Assembly: GCF_000739775.1 (NCBI RefSeq)
Contig: NZ_BBJH01000011.1
Span: 62,001-126,000 of the forward strand
Direction of reading: 5' to 3'
DNA length: 64,000 nt
From: Paraburkholderia heleia NBRC 101817
GTDB taxonomy: Bacteria > Pseudomonadota > Gammaproteobacteria > Burkholderiales > Burkholderiaceae
Each line of letters opens with the position of its first letter. Position 1 is the first letter of the stretch. A model generated the notes under the pieces. It was not told the origin of the DNA. It worked only from the letters and a program-made list of their open reading frames with translations, and did no database searches. Positions 1-8,548 of this stretch are shown here, in pieces. The position numbers and the translations under genes were made by a program.

Positions 1-42
1 CATCGCACGGTTGCAGTCGGTGTGGGCTTGAGCGGCATTTGA
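1..42 (+). CDS. Possible 3' end of an upstream gene (partial)
   Basis: One plus-strand frame is open from the first base to a TGA at 40-42 and would encode only 13 residues. A strong hairpin terminator follows 12 bases later, which suggests that a real plus-strand gene ends here. The fragment is too short to assign a family. Confidence 0.3.
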   Translation, partial: HRTVAVGVGLSGI

Positions 43-54
43 TCGGCGCAAACG

Positions 55-96
55 GGAACATCGGCACGCGCGGGTGGCTGCGCGTGCCGATGTTCC
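55..96 (+). terminator. Rho-independent terminator
   Basis: A perfect 17-bp inverted repeat (55-71 and 80-96) encloses an 8-base loop and is followed by TTTA. It probably ends the transcript of the gene whose stop is at 40-42. Confidence 0.82.
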
Positions 97-119
97 TTTA
101 CGTGACGGACAAGACGCCC

Positions 120-311
120 TCAGGCAGGCAGAATCTGCGCGATCACCACGAGTTCGACGGGCAAATCGAGAGGCAGTCGCGGGTGCGAGAACGCGGAGCG
201 CGCATGCCCGGCCTTCTCGCCGAGCACGGCAGGCCGCTCGAAAAAGCCTTCGGCGCTGCTCACGTGGCCCTCCACGCGCACGATGTGATGCAGGCGCTCG
301 AAACTGCCCAA
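120..311 (-). pseudogene. RidA/YjgF-family remnant, truncated and internally deleted
   Basis: The minus-strand reading resembles the C-terminal half of RidA/YjgF proteins: a segment like GSFERLHHIVRVEGHVSSAEGF, then a stretch like GEKAGHARSAF, then LPLDLPVELVVIAQ. In intact relatives about 10 residues (usually reading like NGASDLLLEVF) separate the second segment from the preceding PAV. They are missing here. The N-terminal half is also gone, because the LysR gene starts at 338 on the other strand and the only possible start is a TTG at 311. I therefore call it a decayed gene. The family assignment rests on remembered motif similarity, not a search. Confidence 0.55.
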
Positions 312-337
312 ATGCCGCTTGTCAGGAGAAAACGGGC

Positions 338-1285
338 ATGCAACGCAAATTCGACGATCTGCTGCTCGGCAGCATCGAACTGTTCTGCCAGGCGGCGGAG
401 CTGGGCAGCTTCACGCTGGCGGCCAATGCGGCGAGCGTCACGCCCGCCGCGGTGAGCCGCTCCGTGGCGCGGCTCGAAGAGCGGCTCGGCGTGCGCCTGT
501 TCGTGCGTACGACGCGGCAGATCCGCCTGACCGATGCGGGGCGGCGCTACTTCGAGCAGTGCCGCCAGGCGCTCTCGCAACTCGTGGACGCCGAGCGCGA
601 AGTCATGGGCGAACAGACCACCCCGGCTGGCGTGCTGCGCATCAGCATGCCCACGCCGTACGGACACTACCGCGTGCTGCCGCTCTTGCCGGCGTTTCGC
701 GAGCGCTATCCGGAGGTGCGGGTCGATACGCATCTGAGCAACCGCAACATCGACTTCGCCGACGAAGGCTTCGACCTGGCGATTCGCGGGCGCGCGCCGG
801 CCGATTCCACCCTGGTGGCGCGCAAGCTGGAAGACGCGGAGATGGTGGTGGTGGCCACGCCCGCTTATCTGAAGCGCGCGGGCGTGCCGAAGACCGTGGC
901 GGATCTGCAGTCGCACGAATGCATACAGTTCGAACTGCCGAGCAGTGGGCGCCATCTTGCGTGGACGTTCGACGGCAATGCCTATGAAGACGGCGATGTG
1001 ACCACGAGCGGAAGTTACGGAACGTCGGGCGACGCGCTTGCCGGCGTGACGCTCGCGCGAGCGGGGGCGGGGCTCTTCCAGACGTATCGCTTCGTGGTGG
1101 CCGACGACCTGCGCGAAGGCAGGCTCGTGGAAGTGTTGCGCGAGGAGGGGGGACGCAGCCGGCCGTTTATCCTGCTGTACCCGCACGCACGTTATTTGAC
1201 GTCGCGTGTGCGGGCGTTCGTGGATTTTCTCGTGGAGCAGCTGGCGGCGCCTGTGGATGCGCCGCGCGCGAAGCGTGCGCGGTGA
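338..1285 (+). CDS. LysR-family transcriptional regulator
   Basis: This is a 315-residue LysR-type regulator, normal for the family. The N-terminal winged HTH (about residues 8-66) has the usual AAELGSFTLAANAASVTPAAVSRSVARLEE pattern in broken form, followed by a substrate-binding domain with a typical RISMPTPYG entry and a DFADEGFDLAIRG segment. That segment is common in regulators of the AaeR/DmlR-like group. The start at 338 was chosen because AGGAGA sits 8 bases upstream; an upstream in-frame extension to 74 reads like non-coding sequence. The target is unknown. The next gene downstream encodes a secreted protein and the upstream neighbour is a dead RidA gene, so the original divergent target may have been lost. 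Confidence 0.94.
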   Translation: MQRKFDDLLLGSIELFCQAAELGSFTLAANAASVTPAAVSRSVARLEERLGVRLFVRTTRQIRLTDAGRRYFEQCRQALSQLVDAEREVMGEQTTPAGVLRISMPTPYGHYRVLPLLPAFRERYPEVRVDTHLSNRNIDFADEGFDLAIRGRAPADSTLVARKLEDAEMVVVATPAYLKRAGVPKTVADLQSHECIQFELPSSGRHLAWTFDGNAYEDGDVTTSGSYGTSGDALAGVTLARAGAGLFQTYRFVVADDLREGRLVEVLREEGGRSRPFILLYPHARYLTSRVRAFVDFLVEQLAAPVDAPRAKRAR

Positions 1286-1429
1286 GGGGCGCCTGCGAGT
1301 GCGGCCAACGGAATAGCCTCGCCGCAGGATCGTTTACGCAAAACGCGGGGCGCGCGAAGCATGGTGCGTTCACTGGCCGCGCGAGTTGTCCCGGCGTTCC
1401 GGATCGTCCCCGCGAGAAGGAGGTGTCAC

Positions 1430-2569
1430 ATGAAAGCTTCTCGCTCGTTGTCTGCATGTCGTTCATCCATCCGCAGGAACCGGGCAGCGCGCGTGCCGCG
1501 AATGCGTTGCCTCGCGCTGGGCGCCGGGCTCCTCGCCCTTGCGCTGGGAACGGTTCGCGCCGAAGCCCAGCAAGCAATCCTGCCGCCGGCCTTCGCGACG
1601 TCGTCGACCGTGCCGGCCAATGGCGACGTCAATCCGTATGGCATTGCGTTCGTGCCGGTCGGCGTGCCCTCATGGAGCACGCTCAAGCCCGGCGATGTGG
1701 TGGTGTCCAACTTCAATGCGCAATCGAATCTGCAAGGCACCGGCACGACGATCGTGAAGCTCGTACCGAATGACCAGCCGGTGACGTTCTTCCAGGGCGC
1801 GCACCTCGGTCTCACGACGGCGCTCGCCGTACTGAGAAGCGGCTTCGTGCTGGTGGGCAACGTGCCGACCACCGACGGCAAGAACGTGATCCCGCCGGGC
1901 TCGCTTCTCGTCATTAATCCGCAGGGCCGGCTCGTCAAGGAACTGAAAGATGCGCGCTTGCTCGATGGCCCCTGGGACCTCACCGTGATCGACGGCGGGA
2001 AATTCGTGAAGGTCTTCGTCGCGGACGTGTTGAACGGCACGGTAGCGAGAATCGACCTCGCGATGGGCGAGAACGGCGTGACGGAGTTGCCGACCTCGAC
2101 GATCGTCGCTTCAGGGTACTTGCATCGCACCGATCCGGCCGCGCTGGTCGTCGGCCCGACGGGGCTCGCCTATGACGGCCAGCGCGACGTGCTCTACGTC
2201 GCCTCGACGGGCGACAACGCGGTGTTCGCCGTTTACGGCGCGGCGGGTGCGAACCATAGCGGCGGAGTGGGGAGGTTGATCTATCAGGACAACACGCACC
2301 TGCATGGACCGCTTGCCCTTGCGCTCGCCCCCAACGGGCATCTCGTCACCGCCAACGGCGACGCCGTGAACGCCGATCCGCAACAGCCCAGCGAGATCGT
2401 CGAATTTACCGTGGATGGGCAATTCGTCGCGCAAATGTCGGTCGATCCCACGGCGGGATCGGCGTTCGGGCTTGCGTTCGGCATGGACAGCCAGCGCCAC
2501 GCGCAGTTTGCCGCGGTCGACGACAACACCAACTCGGCAACGGTCTGGACACTGCGCACCGGCAACTGA
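1430..2569 (+). CDS. Secreted NHL/beta-propeller-like protein of unknown function
   Basis: The predicted protein has 379 residues. It begins with an unusually long basic N-region followed by a hydrophobic core (LALGAGLLALALGTVRAEAQ), consistent with a Sec signal peptide cleaved near residue 47. The mature part contains recurring short blocks such as DVLYVASTGDNAVFAVYG and PNGHLVTANGDAVN, typical of NHL or SMP-30-like propeller proteins that often bind small ligands or scaffold extracellular proteins. No catalytic signature is recognisable. An AAGGAGG ribosome site lies 5 bases before the ATG. A bidirectional terminator follows, so the gene is probably monocistronic. Confidence 0.9.
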   Translation: MKASRSLSACRSSIRRNRAARVPRMRCLALGAGLLALALGTVRAEAQQAILPPAFATSSTVPANGDVNPYGIAFVPVGVPSWSTLKPGDVVVSNFNAQSNLQGTGTTIVKLVPNDQPVTFFQGAHLGLTTALAVLRSGFVLVGNVPTTDGKNVIPPGSLLVINPQGRLVKELKDARLLDGPWDLTVIDGGKFVKVFVADVLNGTVARIDLAMGENGVTELPTSTIVASGYLHRTDPAALVVGPTGLAYDGQRDVLYVASTGDNAVFAVYGAAGANHSGGVGRLIYQDNTHLHGPLALALAPNGHLVTANGDAVNADPQQPSEIVEFTVDGQFVAQMSVDPTAGSAFGLAFGMDSQRHAQFAAVDDNTNSATVWTLRTGN

Positions 2570-2596
2570 TCGACAGCGATGCAGCGTCATGACCCA

Positions 2597-2626
2597 CGCC
2601 CCGCTCCGAAGCGCCGGAGCGGGGCG
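2597..2626. terminator. Bidirectional hairpin terminator
   Basis: A perfect 12-bp GC-rich stem (2597-2608 and 2615-2626) with a 6-base loop lies between two convergent genes (stops at 2569 and 2661). It can serve both. Confidence 0.82.
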
Positions 2627-2660
2627 GTCAACGGAAATCGACTGGCGTGCCGCGATAGCG

Positions 2661-3020
2661 TCAGGGCTTCACGGTGTGCCACATCCCTTTGAAGCCGTCG
2701 CCGTTCATTTGTCCGGCTTGTGTGTCCTTCGCGTAGCGATAGAGGGGGTGGCCCTTGTAGGTCCATTGATGCTTCCCGTCTGCGGAAGCGATCAGCCCCC
2801 AGTCGCCGCTGGCCTTGTCGTAAGGGTCGGCGAGCGCGGCCGGCCACATGGTTGCGCACGCACCGGTGCAGGCGCTTTTGCCTTGTGCCGTATCCTTGTC
2901 GAACGTATAGAGCGTCATGCCGTCGTCGTCGACGATCATGCCGTTGGTCACTTTCGGCGCCTCCGCGAACACCGCAATGGGCAGAAGGCAAGCCAGGGCG
3001 CACAACACGATTCTGGTCAT
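2661..3020 (-). CDS. Secreted COG4315-type repeat protein
   Basis: This 119-residue protein has a clear signal peptide (MTRIVLCALACLLPIAVFA). The mature domain carries the conserved Y-x-F-x-x-D repeat of this small periplasmic/lipoprotein-like family: MTLYTFDKD near residue 36 and a second copy, HPLYRYAKD, near residue 92. A CTGACATMWPA segment holds two cysteines that could pair. There is no lipobox cysteine at the cleavage site, so it is predicted soluble in the periplasm. The biochemical role of the family is not established; members often sit beside redox or stress genes. Confidence 0.9.
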   Translation of the reverse strand: MTRIVLCALACLLPIAVFAEAPKVTNGMIVDDDGMTLYTFDKDTAQGKSACTGACATMWPAALADPYDKASGDWGLIASADGKHQWTYKGHPLYRYAKDTQAGQMNGDGFKGMWHTVKP

Positions 3021-3394
3021 GATTTCAGTCCTTGTAAAAACCCCGCCGCCGGGATACGTGTTAAACGGCTGGCCGCGGCCTTTCTTCCATTTTCGGTGCG
3101 CCTGTCACGAACAGGTCATCGACGCGCCCGACAAGACGCTCATCCCCGGTGCGCAAAACGCCGGGCTGAAAGAAAGCCCGGCTCGTGGAGGTCCGGCGGC
3201 GGTCGTCGCAGTGCCCGCCCGCATGCGCCGCGAGGCCCGCCGCCGCCGCAACGAGCGTTGGCAGTGCCGGCCTCGCGCTCCTTCGTTCGCTGCCGAACAA
3301 ACGCGGGCATATTGCGCACGTCGAGCAGCCGGGCCGAAAGCGGATGCGGCATACTGCAAAGCGAACCATGCGTTTGCCAAAACAGAGAGCCGCG

Positions 3395-4465
3395 ATGATC
3401 TTTCGCCAGCTTTTCGACCCCGTATCGTCTACCTACACCTACCTGCTCGGCGACCCCGAAAGCGGCGAGGCGCTGCTGATCGACCCTGTCTACGAACAGG
3501 TGCCGCGCGACCTCGCGCTTTTGCAGGAACTGGGCCTGCGCCTGAAGGCGACGCTCGACACCCATGTGCACGCCGATCATGTCACGGGCGCGTGGCGCTT
3601 GCGCGAGCGCAGCGGCAGCCAGATCGCGCTCGCCGAAGTGGTGGGCGCCGAGGGCGTGAACCTTCCGTTGCGGCACGGGGATCGCATCGCCTTCGGCAAG
3701 CGGTATCTGGAAGTGCGCGCCACGCCCGGCCACACCAGCGGCTGCCTGACCTACGTGCTCGACGACGCAAGCATGGCTTTCACGGGCGACAGCCTGTTGA
3801 TACGCGGCTGCGGCCGCACCGATTTTCAGGGCGGGAGCGCGGAACAGCTGTTCGCCTCCGTGCGCGAGCAGATCCTCACGCTGCCCGACGACTGTCTGCT
3901 CTACCCGGCGCACGACTATCGCGGCATTACGGTCACGAGCGTGGCGGAGGAGCGCCGCTTCAATCCGCGCCTGGGCGGCGACGTCGATCTCGGCGACTTC
4001 GCGGGCTATATGCACAACCTGAATTTGCCGCACCCGAAGCAGATGGCCGTCGCGGTGCCGGCCAACCTGCGCTGCGGCAAGCCCGAAGGCGACGCGCCGA
4101 TTCTGGACACGCCCGACTGGGCGCCGCTCACGCTGCGCTTTAGCGGCGTATGGGAAATCGAGCCCATGGCGCTGCTGGAGCATGCGGCCCGGATGCAGAT
4201 TGTCGACGTGCGCGAGGCGCCCGAGTTCATCGACCCACTCGGGCATCTGCAGGATGCGAAGCTCGTGCCGCTCTCGCAGCTCATGTCGCGCATCGACGAA
4301 CTCGATCGAGACCGGCCGGTCGTGGCGGTGTGCCGCTCGGGCGTGCGTTCGGCGCAGGCAAGCGTATTGCTGACCAAGGCGGGCTTCGGCAAGGTGGCCA
4401 ATCTCGCCGGCGGCATGTTGCGCTGGAAGGCCGAGGGATTGCCCGTCGCGCCGTGCAGTCCCTGA
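3395..4465 (+). CDS. Persulfide dioxygenase-rhodanese fusion protein
   Basis: This 356-residue two-domain enzyme has an N-terminal ETHE1-type metallo-beta-lactamase domain (residues 1 to about 240) with the metal motif THVHADH (His57, His59, Asp61, His62) and later TPGHT and YPAHDY ligands. The C-terminal rhodanese domain (about 260-356) has the active-site loop CRSGVRS, Cys about 313. The family oxidises glutathione persulfide to sulfite and glutathione, and the rhodanese domain moves sulfane sulfur between GSSH, sulfite and thiosulfate. A protein of this architecture and length is characterised from Burkholderia phytofirmans (PRF). The start at 3395 matches the family N-terminus (MIFRQLFDP...STYTYLL); upstream in-frame sequence looks non-coding. 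It is cytoplasmic and likely co-transcribed with the small gene at 4488. Confidence 0.94.
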   Translation: MIFRQLFDPVSSTYTYLLGDPESGEALLIDPVYEQVPRDLALLQELGLRLKATLDTHVHADHVTGAWRLRERSGSQIALAEVVGAEGVNLPLRHGDRIAFGKRYLEVRATPGHTSGCLTYVLDDASMAFTGDSLLIRGCGRTDFQGGSAEQLFASVREQILTLPDDCLLYPAHDYRGITVTSVAEERRFNPRLGGDVDLGDFAGYMHNLNLPHPKQMAVAVPANLRCGKPEGDAPILDTPDWAPLTLRFSGVWEIEPMALLEHAARMQIVDVREAPEFIDPLGHLQDAKLVPLSQLMSRIDELDRDRPVVAVCRSGVRSAQASVLLTKAGFGKVANLAGGMLRWKAEGLPVAPCSP

Positions 4466-4487
4466 TGACGCCCTGGAGGAGACGACC

Positions 4488-4751
4488 ATGACAGCCCACG
4501 ACTTCGCCGAGTTTTCCTGGGACGAACAGGAAGACGTCAAGGCCGTGCTCGCGAGCCGGGGGCTCGACCTGCGCGAGTTCCGGATCTCGGACAACGAGAA
4601 AACCGCCGCCGCAGGCGAGCGCGCGGCGATCCGGCAGGTGTCCGTCATGCGGATCGCAAACGGCAAGACGGCCACCTACGACACCGACCACTTCGCCCCG
4701 TGGATCGCGGATTTCGACGAAGCGCTGAAGGCCGGCGAATTCGACGACTGA
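4488..4751 (+). CDS. Small acidic protein of unknown function
   Basis: The predicted protein has 87 residues, is acidic, has no cysteine and no membrane segment. A GGAGGAGA ribosome site precedes the ATG, and the gap from the persulfide dioxygenase gene is only 22 bases, so the two are probably one transcript. I recognise no domain. The position suggests a role linked to sulfane-sulfur metabolism, but this is inference from context only. Confidence 0.75.
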   Translation: MTAHDFAEFSWDEQEDVKAVLASRGLDLREFRISDNEKTAAAGERAAIRQVSVMRIANGKTATYDTDHFAPWIADFDEALKAGEFDD

Positions 4752-4859
4752 GCGACGACTAAACGCGGCTGAAAGGGCGCCGAGGCCACGTTCTGTCCTC
4801 CGCGCATGGCTGGCGTACACTCGTGGCCTTGGGAAAAGGAACCTGGAGCGAGACTGGCC

Positions 4860-5726
4860 ATGACGAACGCCACGGTGGCTGAGGGCCGGAACGATCACTG
4901 GCTCGTCGCGCGGCGCGATGCGCAGACGGGCATCGAGAGTCTGCGCGCGCATTTCAGCGGCCACGCCTACGACCCCCACGATCACGACGACATGCTGATC
5001 GGCTATACGGAGCAGGGGGTGCAGCGCTTTCAGTGTCACCGTTCGCTGCATACGAGCGTCCCGGGCCGGGCGATCCTGATCGAGCCGGGCGCGCTGCACG
5101 ACGGCCATGCGCCCGAGCCGGGCGGCTTCACCTACGCGATGTTGTACCTGCCGCAGCCGTGGGTCGAACGCGCGGCGCGCAGGCTGAACATTGCGGGCCT
5201 CGCCGGCGTGGAGGCCGCCTTCGGCCAGACGCTCGTCGACGACCCGCGCCTGATTGACGCGATCCGCCGCGCGTTTCTCGCGCTATACGGCGAGGAAGGC
5301 CGGCTCGCGCGCGACGAGGCGCTTGACCGCTTGCTGGAGCGCCTGGGCGGCCATCTGCTCGATACGGCCGCGGCGGCGGCGCCCGCTTCGCCCGCGCTTG
5401 CCCGCGTGCGCGATCTGCTGCACGAACACATGAGCGCGAACATCGGGCTAGATGAACTCGTCGACAGCTCGGGTATCGACCGGTTTCGTCTGACGCGTTT
5501 GTTCCAGCGCGAGTTCGGCACGTCGCCCCACGCGTACCTGGTGCGCTTGCGCCTGCGCGCCGCGCGCAGGCTGCTGGCGGCGGGCCACACGCCTGCCCGG
5601 GTCGCCGCGGAAGTGGGTTTCGCCGACCAGAGCCATCTCGGCCGCTGGTTTCGCCGCGCGTACCGCATGACGCCGGCCACTTACCGGCGCATGTGCGTGC
5701 GCATGGACACGGGCACGCCCGACTAA
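4860..5726 (+). CDS. AraC-family transcriptional regulator with cupin sensor domain
   Basis: The protein has 288 residues. The N-terminal AraC-binding cupin contains a YDPHDHDDMLIGY block (two histidines in the beta-barrel), and the C-terminal domain carries two HTH motifs (SANIGLDELVDSSGIDRFRLTRLFQREFG and a second RVAAEVGFADQSHLGRWFRR-type helix pair). The ATG at 4860 gives a normal N-terminus and has GGAG about 12 bases upstream; a start at 4806 is possible but lacks a ribosome site. Ligand and target are unknown. It may act on the preceding sulfur genes or on unlinked genes. Confidence 0.88.
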   Translation: MTNATVAEGRNDHWLVARRDAQTGIESLRAHFSGHAYDPHDHDDMLIGYTEQGVQRFQCHRSLHTSVPGRAILIEPGALHDGHAPEPGGFTYAMLYLPQPWVERAARRLNIAGLAGVEAAFGQTLVDDPRLIDAIRRAFLALYGEEGRLARDEALDRLLERLGGHLLDTAAAAAPASPALARVRDLLHEHMSANIGLDELVDSSGIDRFRLTRLFQREFGTSPHAYLVRLRLRAARRLLAAGHTPARVAAEVGFADQSHLGRWFRRAYRMTPATYRRMCVRMDTGTPD

Positions 5727-5905
5727 ACGCATCCCCCAAGCAATGTCATATCGATTCCGGGCTCGATGACCGGCGCACACCATGACACCGCAGCGCTGCC
5801 TGGCGCGGCGATAGAAGCTGCACCACCGACGGGGTTTTTCCCTGGCGCCGCGTTTTCGGCGATTCCCGTCTGGCTGCTCACTGCCTTCTCGCGGGAAGGT
5901 CTGCG

Positions 5906-6658
5906 CTATCGGCTCAGCGCGGCCTGCGCCCGTTGCAGCCACTCGCTGTTGTGCTCGCGGGCGTGACGCGGCCAGTGCTTTGCGTCGTGCACGATGTCGG
6001 CATAAAGCTCGCGCGAGCGCTGGCGATCGGCGTCGCCTGGCTGCCTTGCCAGCCAGTCGGCGAAGAGGCATCGCGGGGCGGCGTCGCTCGCGCACGAGAG
6101 TGCGGCTTCGAATGCGGCGCGCGTGCCCGCAGCGCCATTCGCGGCGAGCGCGCGGGCATACAGCAAAGTGGGATCCGGCTGCTGGCGGGCAACGGGCTGG
6201 ACGGCGAACAGCTTTTCCAGCGTCTCCTGGGTGGCCGCGGCATTGCCGTTGGCAAACTGCGCGCGTGCGAGGCCCTCGAGCAACGCGGGATCGGATGCAA
6301 ACGGCCCGGTGGCCGCGGCCTGGTAATGCTCCAGCGCTTCGCCGGCGTTGCCCGCGTCGAGTAGCGCAGCGCCGAGGCGCATACGGTGCGCAACGGTCGG
6401 CGCGCGGTCGAAATCGTTGCGCGCTTCGCGAACCGCGCGGTTGGGATCGACCAGTTGCGAGATGGCGCGGCCAGTCGCCCTCGCGCCGCGCGACTGACGC
6501 AGGCCCGGCAGATAAATGACAAAGAAGTAGACGAGGCTGCCAAGGCCCGGAAACAGAAACAGGATCAGCAGCCAGTACATGTTCTGCTGGTTGCGGATGG
6601 CATGCACTGCAAAGAGCAGGGCGACGATGACGTAAAGGCTGATTCCGAAAATGCGCAT
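5906..6658 (-). CDS. Membrane-anchored TPR protein with PLDc-N-like N-terminus
   Basis: The protein has 250 residues. Two hydrophobic segments at the N-terminus (about 3-20 and 28-48, with LILFLFPGLGSLVYFFVIYLP) resemble the phospholipase D N-terminal membrane module. About 190 residues of alanine-rich helical repeats follow, spaced as TPR units (RMRLGAALLDAGNAGEALEHYQ, then LEGLARAQFANGNAAATQETLEKLF). Such proteins are probably inner-membrane scaffolds with cytosolic repeats; no enzyme motif is present. The start at 6658 was chosen because the longer in-frame extension reads as basic, low-complexity sequence. Confidence 0.88.
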   Translation of the reverse strand: MRIFGISLYVIVALLFAVHAIRNQQNMYWLLILFLFPGLGSLVYFFVIYLPGLRQSRGARATGRAISQLVDPNRAVREARNDFDRAPTVAHRMRLGAALLDAGNAGEALEHYQAAATGPFASDPALLEGLARAQFANGNAAATQETLEKLFAVQPVARQQPDPTLLYARALAANGAAGTRAAFEAALSCASDAAPRCLFADWLARQPGDADRQRSRELYADIVHDAKHWPRHAREHNSEWLQRAQAALSR

Positions 6659-6790
6659 TGACGAGAGGGCCCGTTGTGGTGGGGGGGTGTGTTTTTTCAA
6701 TGATACCCGCCGGCAGCTTGCGTTCGCGCGCAGCCGCCATGTTATCGCGGGCTTTCGGGTCGGCAATGGATGGGCCGGTTCCCGCGTCGA

Positions 6791-7930
6791 TCAACAACGC
6801 GGGCGTGGCGAGTCGGAAATCGGTCTGCCGCCGGTACGGCGGGCGCGGTCCCGGCGTGCGGCGAGCACAGCGGTCATGAGCGTCAGCGCAAAGAGCGCCA
6901 GCGCCACGGCGCCTGCAATGCCGCCTGCCTTGCGCAGCCAGAACAGTCCGGCGAGACCGCCCGTCAAGCGCATGGCGAGGCCCGCGTGGAGCAGGGCGAG
7001 CGGCGCATAGAACAACGGATGGTATTTCACGGACAGCCGCGTGAGCGCGGGCACGATGACCGGCGCATGACCAAACACCATGGAAAACACGAAGCCGAGC
7101 GTGAGTGCATGGAGGGCGGCGTCATGCCACGGATGGTCAGGCATCAATGCACCGGCCAGACCCAGCACGCCGCTCAGCGCGAGCCAGCCGTAGCCGCCGA
7201 GCAGACACACCGCGATGAAGCGTGTGAGCGCGCGCTGCCGCACCGTGCGGCGCGCAATATCGTATTTGGCCAGCCACACGGCGAGCAGGACGATTCCCGC
7301 CGCGAAGAGGCGGGTTCCTTCCTCGGGTTTGAACAGCGCCCAGGGCAGGCTCGCGGTCATCGAGGCGACCGGCACGAAAAACGCATAGCGTGCGGCGCGC
7401 GGCAAACGCAGCATGCGGGTGAGTTCGAGCCGCTCGGCGGCGATCGTCAAAACCAGAAACGAGAGCCAGCACGGCACGGAAGACGCGACATCGTTCGTCA
7501 TCGCCCAGACCAGATTGCCGGACCACCAGCCAGACACCGCGAGCGCAAGCACGCCCAGATGGCGGGCGGGCTGCTTGCGCAACACCTGCAGGCTCGCCAC
7601 GAGAGACACGCTCGCCGCCGCGATGAGCAGCCATTGCGCGGCCACGGACGCAGCGCCTGCGATCAGCACGACGCCCGCAGCGAGCGCGCAGGCCGGCGCC
7701 AGCAGATAAACCGCTCGTTGCAGCGCGACCGCGCGTTCGAGGCTGACGAGCGCGCCGAAAAAGACCGGCAGCATCAGCACGCCATGCCACGCGACACGCG
7801 TCATCGCGTGATCGGGTACCTGAACGCCGAGCCGTGCGAGTCCCGCCATCACCGCGCAAACGAGTACGAGGACGATCGTCAACGCGGCGACGAGCTTCCC
7901 GAGGTGGCGCAGTGACGGGGCGGCGTTCAT
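6791..7930 (-). CDS. NnrS-like polytopic membrane protein
   Basis: The protein has 379 residues and about 11-12 predicted membrane helices. The segment DAALHALTLGFVFSMVFGHAPVIVPAL contains the two histidines typical of NnrS and related heme/copper-containing membrane proteins linked to nitric-oxide stress and denitrification. It is weaker than a canonical NnrS, so the exact subfamily is uncertain. The gene lies 49 bases downstream of the MIP18-type Fe-S gene on the same strand and is probably expressed with it from the palindrome-bearing promoter region near 8371-8397. Confidence 0.8.
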   Translation of the reverse strand: MNAAPSLRHLGKLVAALTIVLVLVCAVMAGLARLGVQVPDHAMTRVAWHGVLMLPVFFGALVSLERAVALQRAVYLLAPACALAAGVVLIAGAASVAAQWLLIAAASVSLVASLQVLRKQPARHLGVLALAVSGWWSGNLVWAMTNDVASSVPCWLSFLVLTIAAERLELTRMLRLPRAARYAFFVPVASMTASLPWALFKPEEGTRLFAAGIVLLAVWLAKYDIARRTVRQRALTRFIAVCLLGGYGWLALSGVLGLAGALMPDHPWHDAALHALTLGFVFSMVFGHAPVIVPALTRLSVKYHPLFYAPLALLHAGLAMRLTGGLAGLFWLRKAGGIAGAVALALFALTLMTAVLAARRDRARRTGGRPISDSPRPRC

Positions 7931-7979
7931 GATGTGGGCTTGCGTGCCGCGAGCATGACTAAGGCGCTTGCGCAGTCAA

Positions 7980-8318
7980 TCAGTTGGGCTCCCAGCCGAG
8001 CACGGCGCGCGCCGCCTCGCTCATCATGGCGGGCTCCCACGCGGGCTCCCACACGAGCGCGACTTCGATGGATACGCCCTCGGGCACCGACTCCCCGGCC
8101 ACGGCCTGCACTTCGTTCATGATGAGCTGCCCCATCGGGCACGCGGGCGAGGTCATGGTGATTTCGATCTTCAGACCTTCGGCGCCGAACTCAATGCCAT
8201 AAACGAGCCCGAGGTCGACGATGTTCACGCCCACTTCGGGGTCGATCACACAGCGCAGCGCGTCGCGGACCTCGCGTTCTTCGTCCGTGTCGTCGAGTTT
8301 GAGGCGGGTCGTGTTCAT
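7980..8318 (-). CDS. MIP18/DUF59 iron-sulfur cluster assembly protein
   Basis: The 112-residue protein is a typical DUF59 single-domain member: REVRDALRCVIDPEVGVNIVDLGLVY, then KIEITMTSPACPMGQLI, with the conserved cysteine in SPACP near residue 68. Relatives (SufT, PaaD, MIP18) help mature Fe-S proteins. The start at 8318 gives a normal length; a longer in-frame start at 8381 would run through the palindrome. Pairing with an NnrS-like gene fits repair of nitrosatively damaged Fe-S centres, which is inference. Confidence 0.9.
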   Translation of the reverse strand: MNTTRLKLDDTDEEREVRDALRCVIDPEVGVNIVDLGLVYGIEFGAEGLKIEITMTSPACPMGQLIMNEVQAVAGESVPEGVSIEVALVWEPAWEPAMMSEAARAVLGWEPN

Positions 8319-8370
8319 GAAAAACTCGTGGTAAACGACGGGATAACCCATCACGTGTACAGGGCGGCAT

Positions 8371-8397
8371 AAAACATTCATCGTAGATGAATGTTTT
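8371..8397. promoter_or_regulatory. Perfect 12-3-12 palindrome, probable repressor operator
   Basis: AAAACATTCATC and its exact complement GATGAATGTTTT flank GTA. The site lies 53 bases upstream of the DUF59 start. Gene content (Fe-S assembly plus NnrS-like) makes an NO-responsive Rrf2/NsrR-type regulator the leading guess. The half-site is not an exact match to the NsrR consensus I know. Confidence 0.6.
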
Positions 8398-8424
8398 GGT
8401 CATCATAACGCCCTGGCGCATTCC

Positions 8425-8469
8425 AGCCCTGTGCTAATCGGCCGCACAGGGGCCGAGTCGCACAGGGCT
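8425..8469. promoter_or_regulatory. Triple repeat, candidate upstream activator sites
   Basis: AGCCCTGTGC (8425-8434) and its exact complement GCACAGGGCT (8460-8469) flank a third half-site GCACAGGG (8444-8451). They lie about 190-235 bases upstream of the sigma-54 promoter at 8661, the usual distance for an enhancer-binding activator such as DctD. The assignment to DctD is inference. Confidence 0.45.
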
Positions 8470-8526
8470 CTGGCGGTGAAGCCCGCGCACCTATTAGTGC
8501 GCACCACGCTCAACGGTCGGACCGCG

Positions 8527-8548
8527 GCAGGCTGAGATTTCAGCCTGC
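8527..8548. repeat. 9-bp hairpin in transporter upstream region
   Basis: GCAGGCTGA (8527-8535) and TCAGCCTGC (8540-8548) form a perfect stem with a 4-base loop, between the upstream repeats and the sigma-54 promoter. It may be a terminator or a protein-binding site. No T-tract is visible. Confidence 0.4.
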
